Source: Azorinus chamasolen
Lineage: Eukaryota > Mollusca > Bivalvia > Cardiida > Solecurtidae
Assembly (NCBI GenBank): GCA_963576725.1
Contig: OY755244.1
Location: 31,314,006 to 31,378,005 of the forward strand
Length of the DNA stretch: 64,000 nt
Reading direction: 5' to 3'
Position 1 is the stretch's first letter, and every line of letters begins with the position of its first letter. Positions 24,001-36,000 of the stretch are shown here, one piece after another. A program made the translations under genes and the position numbers. The notes beneath the pieces were generated by a model. It ran no database searches, was not told the DNA's origin, and saw only the letters and a program-made list of their open reading frames with translations.

Positions 24001-27000
24001 CATTGTGATAAATAGAGCATTTGCTCCTATAGGAGCAAATGCTCTATTTATCACAATGGTTCCAAACTACAAAATTCTAAAATTGTCCCTTTGTCTAGTT
24101 AATGCTTCTTTTCGGTAGATTTATTCAAGGTGATTGGATCTAAAAATAGCCTATGAGGAGTAATGGGTGACACTTAATCCTTTACCTGATAGAGATACCT
24201 TTGCAGACAGAGTAGATGTTAATCAGATGGCTCTGTTGAATTACAGTAAAACTTCTCTATAACGACCACTAAATTGTGTTAATTAGTTAGTATTTACAGC
24301 AGGTGGCTGCTTAAAGCAAGGTGAAAGCAAAAACAGAATGCTCCTATATAAATCTGATTCTACAGCTTCTGCCAATATCAAAACCCCCTGTGTTAACATA
24401 CCATTATCAAAACTCAGCTAATAAATATTCATCGTGTCATTTTACATTATACATATGAATATTTATATGATAAAGGGTTAAGGAACACCTCTCTGTCATC
24501 CATCCATCCGTCAGTTTGGGGGGTTTTGGTCATGCTTTTCCATTATGCTTTAAGCAGGTGATAAACATCTTGGTGCAGTTGTTTATTTCTGTATCTTTGA
24601 GTTGTATTTCAGTAACCAACATGACTTGTGTGCTGGTGATTATGGTGTTAAAGCATTTATATGAGCTAAAGCATTAAATTTTTAACATATTCAATTGAAA
24701 ATTGTTGCATATAAATTTTCTTAGTACAATGTTAGGTAAAATCATGTACTGATAAAATTATTTACACTTTGCAAACAGTGTAGAACCAGATCATCTGCCA
24801 TAATGAAAACACGTGATTTCAATACAGCATCTTATCAGGTTCTGCACTTTTTGCCACCCATCAGGGCCTATTTAGTCTTGCTAACTGGTGTGGCAAAGAA
24901 CGTAGAACATGGTTAGATGTCGCAATTTAAATGTGGCAGCTGGTCAGATTCTGAATTGCTTGCAAAGTCTTAAGTTGAATTTTGTACAGCTGGGCTCTTT
25001 TTCTATTACCTTTGAACAAGGAAACCATGACCTTGTGTTCTAGCATTTGCAAACAGTGCAGACCCAGATCAGAGGGATTTCAGAGGAGCCCTCTAATCAG
25101 TATCTGCAGTTTGCCATTCAAAATTCTTTAGCAAATTAATCTTACATACTGAATAAACTCTATAGTTAACACTTTCCTTCATATAAATGCCTTTTCATGC
25201 ACTTGCGAACAGAGAAGACCGAGATCAGATGGCTCCTGTAGGAGCCGTCTGATCAGGGTCTGCTCTGTTTGCTTATGGAATTTGATAGTTTTGTTTCTTT
25301 AATTTTCTAAAATGGCTACAATGATTTATCTTCCATATTTCATTGCAATTATTTTGTCTATGAATATTGAGTAGGTATTGAAATTTGGATTAAATATAGA
25401 ACTGGGAATGGTTAAACACTGAAAGGACATTTCAGTTTTAATATTCAGCATTTAAAGGGTTTACTTATGTTATGAAACACCACACAAAATGGAATGGACT
25501 TGATGATCATATAAAAAGTTACAGACACATTAATCATTGCATGTTTTGTTTGAAATATTTGCTTAACTCTTTGCACGCTAGCGGCGAAACTGTGATTACC
25601 TATGCAAACAGTTTGGATCCAGATGAGACACTGCATAATGCAGCGTCTCATCAGGATCCAAACTGATTGTCACCTTTACCACATTTTTGTAAAGAAATGA
25701 GAGAAAGTTAATTTTAAGAATTGAAGCAGACGACAATTGTTGCAGATGGAAAATTACTTAGCGTGCAAAGAGTTAAAATGGTGGCAGGTGAAAATAGGAA
25801 ATTAACCTTTACAACCATAGTTGACCTAGATCAGATAACTCCTGTAGGAGCTGTCTGATCAGGGTCTGCTCCATTATGTAATTACATGTACATGCATATA
25901 GATCTGATATACAGTTTCTGCCATGTCCAACATATTCTTTGTTTATATATCATTATAGAAATTCAGCTAATAAATATTCATATTGTGAATTTTTCTTATA
26001 TGAAAATTCATGAGGTAAAGGTTAAAAAATTTTTTTTGTGAATTTGTCTTACATTACTTTAGATTATGGGAATCAGCACATTCTCTAAGAAATAATGAGG
26101 TAAAGTTCTTCTCTCTGTGAAAACATAATGACTCTTGACAACTGATTGGCTAATATGGTTTGTTTTGAACTGCAGTTCCGTCCTCTGTGAAAGGTTGTTT
26201 GCAGTAACAGTCACTATTCCCTTTTGAAAGCATAGACTACCAGTTTGGTTTTCTCAATGGCAGATATATAATAATTTCACTGCACATGGGTAACAAGAGT
26301 CTTACACCAATTTCCTGGTTTATTGCATTTAAATTTGTTTTTTAAAGTATTTAAAACAATATTGCTGTAGAAAACACAAAGCAACACTCCAGCTCAACAC
26401 AACACAGCACAGCACAACACAGCACAACATAACGCAATACAACACAGCATAACAAGTATACCACAACATAACACAACATATTACAACACAATATGCTACA
26501 ACATAACGCAGTATGGCACAATATGATACAACACAACATAATGTAACATTACAAAGTACAATGCAGCATAACATAGGCAAAATATAACACTGTTTATTAC
26601 AACATGACACAACACAGGACACCATAACACAACACAGTACAACATTACATAGCACAACACAGTACAACTCAACACAACACAACACAGTACAACATAACAT
26701 AGTACAATACACTACAACATAAGAGCACAACACACTACAACATAAGAGCACAACACAGTACAACATAACATAACACAACACAGAACAGCATAACATAGCA
26801 CAACACAGTAAAGTACAGCATAACATAGCACAACACAGTACAACATAACACAGCACAGTACAACATAACATAACACAACACAGTACAACATACCATAGCA
26901 TAACACAACACAATAATTATGAATATAGCATAACATAACTCAACACCTCAGCACAAAAATAACACAATAAAACACAACATTACTCAGTACAATGCAGCAT

Positions 27001-30000
27001 AACATATTGAAACCTACCATAACCTTTCTCTGCTATAAAGTTGCACAAGCACACACACACACACATATATAAATATAGGCATAAATTTGTAATAGGCAAA
27101 TGTGAAGCACTTCATTTTGTATCTATCCTTTTTTAGCTTGTCTGTTTTTTGAAGAAAAAAATATGAGCTGTTGTAACTCTGGCATCCGCGTTGTCGTTGG
27201 GTGCAATATGTTGTCATTAGTTGTTGTCATCTGGAAACTTTAATGTTGGCTATTACTTCTCTTCTATTCATGCAAATTTTATGAAACTTCACACACGTGT
27301 TCACCATCACAAGGGCTACAATCTGATTAAGGATCATAATGCTGCAATGCTTCCCCCAAACTATGCCCCTTTAGTGATTTAGGCAATAAAAATTTGAACT
27401 GTTGGTCATTTTGAAACTGTAACCAGCAGGGCTATCATATTTCATATGTGAATCCCTTGAGATGAGCGGTGGCACCCACATGCGATGTTCTTGTTTAATA
27501 AAGAGACAACATTGATATTAACAATCATTCATGTGTCTATTTACAACATTGTAAATGCAATTAATGCCATTTGTCATGAGTGTCACAGTTATGAATGTTT
27601 TGCACAATGTTTGATTAACCCCATGCATGTTAGATAATTGTGGACTGCAAGTATTATTGTCTATAGTGGATCTCATAAGTTCAGTGGTACAGCGTCTGCC
27701 TCAAAATAGGGAGGCTGTAAGTTTGAATCTCAGCGGAAGCTCACATATTCCCATGTTGTATTTAATGTAATACTCGGGTCAATAAAGGCATATTTGACCA
27801 TTTTTTTTACAACAATTTTCAACACTTTTTGTTTTATGTTCTAATTAGTCTTAATACTTGGTGAGATGCAGTTCTTATCTTAATCTGAACTGCTTGCACA
27901 TGTAATTACCAGTTTGCTGCAAAGAGTTAACCCTTTTAACCCTTTCCCCCATGAATATTCATGAAAATAAATTAATGATGTAATGAATATTAATTAGATT
28001 AATTTGTTAAAATAGCACATGGACACAGGAAATTTTGGCCATGGCAGAAACTGTAAAATCATATCTATATTACATTATAAGCAAACAGAGCAGACCCTGA
28101 TCAGACGGCTCCTACAGGAGCCATCTGATCTGGGTCTACTCTGTATGCAAAGGCATAGGGAGTAAAGGGTTAGCCCTCACAATGCTGAATTTTCGAATGG
28201 ACTGTTTCAAAATTCAAACAAGTCAAGCTTATGGTGAATATTTAGGGATTCTTCTAAAGAAGTGTAACCTGACCAACAGTGTAGACCCTGATGAGATGGT
28301 CCCTACAGGAGCCCTCCAATATGGGTCTACACTGTTCACAAAGGACATTAGTGACTTGTGTCCTGGAAGGTAAGGGTTAATGAACCCTTTACATGAATAT
28401 CCTTTTAAGAAATAATGGCATCATGAATATTAATTACATTAGTTGATATAATAGCACATGGACACAGGAATATTTGGCCATGGCAGAAACTGTAGAATCT
28501 ATTCTATATTATATCATAAGCAAACAGAACAGACCCTGATCAGATGGTTCCTACAGGAGCTATCTGATCTGGGTCTACTCTGTTTGCAAAGGTGTACCAA
28601 GGTGTATCTATGGAGTAAAGAGTTAACTGAATGCCACAGGTTGACTCTAACAGTTGAATCTTTTATTCACAAATAAGATGATAGAGAGCATGTTACAGTG
28701 TTTCAACATACACAAGTCATTTGTAATGTTTAAAAAAGAGATATCATGAATATTTATCAGTGTTAGAACCTAACGTTTTTTTATAACGGTTTATAAACAC
28801 AGGCAATTTTGGCTATGGCAGAAACTGAAGAATCAGATCTTCTGTAAAACCCCTCTAAACAGGAATTCTAGTAGCAAAGAATTTAGATACTTTTAAGCAG
28901 GTGGCTGTTTAATGCAGGATGAAAGTCATGCAGAAATCTCCTAGAGGAGCTCTCTGTATGACTTTCACCCTGCATTAAGCTGTAACATGTCTGCAAGGGA
29001 CTTCTACAGGTAAAGGGTGATTGACTTCAGAAGACTTAAGTTATAAGCTGTGATATATCTTTTTCAGATTGACAATTTCTATTTTACTGTATACAACAGT
29101 CTAGGAAAAATACTGGTAGATTGGAATTTTTGATTTCATTATCTGCTTTATTGTTATTATTATTAACCTTTACTGGATACTGATACATATTGCTGTGCAT
29201 TTGCAAACAGAGTACACCCAGAACAGACAGTTGCAGGAGCTGTCACTGTGTCTGACCAAGGTCTGTTCTGGGAGATTTCTGCATTAGTTTCATTCTGTGT
29301 TAAACAACCACATTCTTTTGTAGACCTCAATATGTTTTCTATACTTCTGAAGTTTTCAATTAAGTTTTTGAGATCATTTAACCCTTTCACCACTGTTAAT
29401 GAATAATAAGCATTTAAGCCTTTTACTCCTTGAATATTCATATGAGAAATAATGACATCATGACTAGTAATTACATGAACTTATATGAATGCAGGGAATT
29501 TATTTCATGACAGAAATTATCCCACAAGAAAACGTAACAGATCCTGGTGGGTCTGCTCTGTTTGTAAAGGCGTAAAAATGTGTATTTACAGTATGGAGGA
29601 GTAAAGAGTTAAACAGGTTGGACCCAGCATCTCATCAGGATCCAAACTGTTTGACACTCCTACATTATACATGTGTATTTTTAAAAGGAAATTGAAAAAA
29701 GTATACTTTTAGAATATAAGCAAATGGTAATTTTTACAGATGAAAGTTACTTAGAGCGACTTCATTTGGGTCTATAGTTTCAACCATAGATGCCGCTAAA
29801 TGCTAAAAATAGAAGTTGCAGACATGGGCAATGATTGTGGCAAGTGAACATGTGTAGCGAAACTATTGTCAAAAAAAATTTATCGACGAAAATAATATGT
29901 AATACATTACCATTGCATTACAGAATAGTACATGTGACCGATCTTAAATTTTGTTCAGATCAAAATAATGTTGAAATTACGCGTAATTTTGAATAATCAC

Positions 30001-33000
30001 TTAATTCTAATCAAAACTTAAAATACCAACTATCAGTTTATCTTTTGTCGCCATCTTGGAACTACAGCGACCAAGCCCTGTGGCGTGGTTTGACTATAGT
30101 TCGGGTGAAAGGTCATATGACCTAACTTTAGTTATCGCTGTTCATCTCGAACTATGGTAACTATTGTTTGAACTATAGACCTAAGTGAAGTCGCTCTTAG
30201 TTCTGAAAGTATTAATTATCTTACTGATAGTATTCATTGTAAATTACTGCAGCATCTCAGTAATAAATTATACTACTAATATTAGTCCTTTTACCCTTTA
30301 AATGTAGACCCATATCAGCGAGCTCCAAAAGAAAAAAATATGCTAATTAAAATCCTTGACATTGATTGGTATGGCAAACCAGAGCAATAGTTAAAGGTAT
30401 ATATCCAAGTACTGTAAAACCAATCTAAACTGGAATTTTTTTTATTTTTTTTTATTTTTTATTTTCTACATTCATTATTGCGACATAAACACAATGTATG
30501 CATAAAAGCAAATATAAATTAATATTTGATATAGATATTCCAGTACGCAGCAGAGACATAAAACTCGCATAGGTATATATATAATTTCACTTCAATAAAT
30601 CGAACAATCAAAATGAAAAAGTCTTTGTTTTCAAGCACGTGGTTGCTTAACCCTTTCCTTCATATAAAAGCCTATGCAAACAAATTTGACCCAGATCAGA
30701 CGACTCCTATAGGAGACATCTGATCAGAGTATGCTGTTTGCTTTTTTTTTTTTTTTTTTTTTTTTTGCTTTTTTTCTCTTTTTTCTTTTTCTCTTTTTTC
30801 TATTTCTTCTCTTTTTTCTTTTTTTTTACAATCATGTATACAAATATAACAGGCGACCGCCCAATGCAGGAACGAAACAATGCAGAAAGCTTCTTTTGAA
30901 CCGGTCCGCATTAATCATATCCTGCATTAAGCCGTCATCATGATACTATACAATGCATTTTATTTCAGTGTTAAACATTGGAAGAATGTCAGTGAAACAG
31001 TGTAAAGACCGATCGGTTGTATTTCAAAGAGCCATCCAATCTTGGTCTGCACTATTTCATGTCATCTATTAACGACTAGACTTATCTGAACTAGTCGATG
31101 TTTGTAAGGTACTTATTAAATCTACAGATGAAATTGGATGCAAGTTTCTTTTTCTCAAGATACGTATACATTATATCAAATTCGTATAAAAATAGGGCTG
31201 TTACATTAAATGGTTTTGTTCTTTTATCACTGATATAGTATCCTTTGTATATACAAAAACCGACTAAATTAAGTATAGTATTTACATCATTATAGCAAAT
31301 ATCACTCACTTTGTACCCTATTACAATATACTTTAATGACTTCAAATTGTTAGCAATGCCGCACTTCTGGAAAACCTGTGTTACTGTTTCCCACAATTGA
31401 GATACTGCAATACAATCAATAAAAAAGTGATCATAATCTTCATGAACATTACATATATTACAGTTAAGGTTTTGTTCTAATTTCCATCTATATAGATTAA
31501 CTTTAGTTGCTAAAATATCATTTATTAGCTTAAATTTATATTGCTTAATACGATTATCAATACACGTTTTCTCCAAGGATAAGTAAAAAATATTCCAAAC
31601 ATACTTTTCGCTGAAACGACTTTCCCATTTGCGATGTATATATGGTTTAATGAATATATATGCTATAAATATTTTATAAAAATCCTTACTTGTCATGCGT
31701 AAAACATAATTATTGTCAAATTTAAGTTGCAATTCTGTTTTAACCTTTGTCTTGATTGATGCCTCAGATTTAAGTATAATTTTCCATGAGTTTGGGAGTG
31801 CAGTGTTGACTATATTTACTTGACTTATCCAGTTAGATCTGTCCTTTAACAAGCCAAATATTTTAAGTTCATCTATTTTCCCTGTTGTTTGGTTTAGTAT
31901 ATCATCTACATAAAGTATTCCTGCTTTTATCCATGATTTGAATAGGATGCATTTCTTACCTAATTGTATATGTTTATTTCCCCATAGTATTTGTTTACGA
32001 ATTTTACTGAAGTCCCTTGGAAACGAATTACAGTTACTATCTAATCCCTTAAATTCAAACCAAGTATTCAGAATATCCTCATAGAAAGGAGGCAGTTTAA
32101 TAGCTGGAGATGGAAGATATTTTACTGAATTAATGTTCATATAAAATACCAAGAGACTGTCTCCAAACTGATTTAAAAAGTAAGTTGGTATTATTTTCCA
32201 GTTGGCTTCATCGTTTTGCATAAGTGACATTACCCATTTTAGCTTTAATGACTTAATAAATGATTCTACATCAACCATATTAAGACCACCTGCTTGCTTA
32301 AGACCTATTACTGTTTTTCTTTTAATTTTTTCCTCTTTACCATTCCATAAAAAGTCGAACAATAAATTTTTTTTTATTTCGTCTACTACACCTTTTGGAA
32401 CTTTTAGTGTTTGAAATAAGTAAACAAATTTTGACAATAATACTGTTTTTATTACAGTAACTCTACCATATATTGTTAAATTCCGTTTCGACCAATTTTT
32501 GATAGCTTCTTTACACTCATTTAATATATTTTGCCAGTTTTTCTTTTCACAGGCTTCCTTATCGTGTCCAAATGTTATTCCGAGTGCTTTAACTTCATTT
32601 GAGCCTTTGATATCACCGATATTCTCCTGTAATGACTTATTTCTTCCTATCCAAAGGCATTCTGTTTTATTCCTGTTAAGCTTGAGGCCAGAGTGCATTC
32701 CAAATGTTTCAACTATTTTCAGAGCACAATTTGCATCGTTTTTATTCTTAGCGAAACTAGTAGTATCGTCCGCTAACTGGGTTAATTTTAAACAAATATC
32801 TGGATTATGCGTTTTTTCTAAAGTTATACCTTGGAAATCGCCATTTTGCCTTAATTTTGCTGCTAAAATTTCTGCCACTAAAATATAGACCAGAGCACTG
32901 AGCGAGCAACCCTGTTTCAGTCCTCTTGTTGGAAAAATTGTTTCAGACCTCCATCCATTGTTAAAGATGCACGACGTTATCTTTTGGTAAAATGCTTTAA

Positions 33001-36000
33001 GCCATTTTCTGAATGAGATTCCAAAGCCAAACTTTTCAAGCACCTTAAACATGAATGCATGTTCCACGGTATCAAATGCCTTTTTAAAATCAAGAAATAA
33101 AATCAACCCTTCTATATCTAACGAATCGGCATAGTCAATGACATCTTGTATTTGTCGAATGTTAAAGCCAATATATCTATTTTTTATGTACCCCTGCTGG
33201 TCCATACTAACTAAATTTGGTAAAACCTTTTGTAATTGTTTTGATAAACTTCTTGTTGCGATTTTATAATCTACATGTATATTCAAAAGTGATATGGGCC
33301 TCCAGTTTTCAATGTTATTTGGATCCCCCTTTTTATATATTAAGGATAAGATGCTGTGTTTTTGAGTTTGAGAGAGTTCTCCGTTGTCATAAGCATTATT
33401 CAATGAACTAACTAGTTTATTGCCGAGAATGGGCCAGAACTTTTTATAAAACTCTACTGTTAAGCCGTCACTCCCTGGACTTTTATTTAATTTCATCTCT
33501 CTTAGCGAGTCGAAACATTCTTTAAGAGATAGATGTCCTTCACATATACTTGATGACTTTTCATTTAAAGAGGGTGTATCAATATTTTCTAAGTAAAGAT
33601 CGATGTCATCTTGGTCAACATTACAAGATGTATAGAGAGAGCTATAGAAGTCGGCTTCTGCTTTCAGAATGTCACTTGTGTCATTTAAAAAATTGTTATT
33701 CACAATTGATGTTTGTATCTGTTTACGTGATTGCCTTGATTTTTCTAAGCCTAAGAAGTATTTGGTACACTTTTCACTTTCATCTATAATTTGGATTCGT
33801 GATCGTATCATGGCTCCTTTGGCTTTATAAGCATAAATAGATTCAATTTGTTTTTGCAGATTATTAAGCTTGTCAATTGTAAATTGTGATGTGTTTTCAT
33901 CGTTATCTATTTTATTTTGTAGTTCTTGCAATTCTTTCTCTAATGACTTTAAATGCGTGTTTATATGTTTTGCTTTCATTTTAGAATAATTCATAGTAAA
34001 GCTTTTAATTTCGATTTTTAACATTTCCCAAACTATTTGTGGATTTGTTTGTCCAGCATTTAATTTGTCATAACATGTCGATATGTGGGTATTTAATTGA
34101 TTAACATACTGTTCGTCTTCTATTAAAGAATTATTAAATTTCCAGTTGCCAGGACCTCGTGTGCTGCTTAAACTAATAACAAGGGATATAGCCATGTGAT
34201 CAGTATATTGAATTAATGCTGGGCGTATATCGCATGATCTGATTGTCGGCACCGTATCTTCGTTTATTAACCAGAAATCTATTCTACTTTTTTCTATTCC
34301 GTTTTTTCTTCGCCATGTAAACTGCTTCTGAAGCTCATTTTTTGTATGCCATACATCATTTAGATTGCATTCCGTTATTAATTTCAATAGTGAAGGTGAA
34401 CTGTACAATTTTGTTGGGCGTGGTAGTCGATCATTGACTTTCAATACTTCATTAAAGTCTCCCCCCATAATTACATTACTGTAACCGTTATGCTTTATTA
34501 AAGGGAGCAAACTGTTGAAAAAAGTATTACGCAGTTGTCTATCGTTATGTGCATATACATTTACAAGTGTCATATAGTCAGTGTCCTTTTTTGCATTGAG
34601 TATTAAATACCTACCGTAAGTATCTCGTGCACAGTGCTCGGTTTCCATCGATAGTGTATTTTGTATTAGAATTGTAACCCCTCTACTGCTGCTATTGCCA
34701 TAGGCGTGATAACACTGCCATTCTGAAAATTCACCGCTAATAGTGATTTCTAAGTCCTTTGTAAAATGTGTTTCTTGGAGGTAAATAATGTTAGCCTTTT
34801 GCTGATTTATCCACTGTAACAGACGATGACGTTTCTTTGTGTCTCTCAGTCCCTGTGCATTGAGAGACAAGAAGTGAATCAATTTAGGCTTTGTCATAGG
34901 AGTTTAAGAATGAAAGCAACTTATTGTCAAATATGCAACGGTTTACCAGTGGACAATTCAACAACAGGCAAGCAATAATTACAACCATACCTAACCCGTG
35001 CATGAATTTAAAATCAATGAACCAGTAAAATAACGGTTCTGTGTATATTCCTCCGACACACAACACGCTATTTTTATATATCAACCTACCCAATACCGTA
35101 TGTATAGTTAAATTCATAAGGTATGTTCCATATGTATGTATATAATAACAAACACTGCAATGCTCTATTGTATAAGCACATTTTGTAAGTAAGTCGTTTA
35201 AGTAGTTTGAATCCTGATCTGACATCAGATAATGTCGAATCAGCTTCAAACCACTTAACATGTTGCATGCATTTTCCAGTAAGGCATCCTCTACGTTACA
35301 CAGATTTAAATGCAGACAGAACATTGAACAGTTTAAATCATGCATAGATACTATATGTATAGATCTACTATCCATATATCTATTAGGTTCCAAAATGCTT
35401 ATGCTTAATACATATACTATAAACTTGGTATATTTAGCGCAAAACGCTTTCTGCATGTTATACATGTAATTTATCCCTTCAGAAGAAGTATAAATATGTA
35501 TAAAATTTGCTAAGTATTGGATAATAATCCAAATCACGAATCGTAAAGGAAAGTCCATATTTCGAAGTCCTTGTTTCATTTTCATAGATAAAAACATAAG
35601 TATGGTAGAACAATAAAATATCAGTCCTTGCCTTTGTCAGAGCCTGAGCGTGAATGTTCAGAGCCCAGTTTGCCCTTTTTTGAATGTTCATTTAACTGTT
35701 CGGCTGGCGTCGACGTTGGCCTTCCTCCCTCTGTTGGGAGTTTCTGTCGCGGAATTCGCCGTCTGAATAAACCTGTCGAGCAAGGTCTGGTTACCACGTG
35801 CCGTATGCTTCTTCTTTTTCTTCTTTCGTGATCTTTTGGTTACCACGGTCTCGGAAGTGTAACTGTCAGATGTCTCGTCCGCTTCAGAAGGGGTACCTGA
35901 GGGGACGTCATCGATCACCCCATCGCCTGTGCCTCTCGCAAGTGGCTCATCGTCTACACGAGAGGTTCCCAACGGGGCAGAATCGATGGGACAGTCACCC

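Noticed and set aside
26329..26936. 194-codon Cys/Val/Leu-rich minus-strand frame
   Set aside because: Produced by the AACACAACATA-type minisatellite. No start context or domain.
27665..27745. Functional tRNA gene
   Set aside because: A- and B-box-like words are present, but there is no paired acceptor stem or intact anticodon arm, so a SINE head or tRNA pseudogene is more likely.
30696..30943. Lys/Glu-rich and Phe/Leu-rich frames on opposite strands
   Set aside because: Both arise from the T-rich tract next to the LINE tail.
32202..33789. Plus-strand frames of 64-129 codons
   Set aside because: Shadows of LINE ORF2 on the opposite strand.
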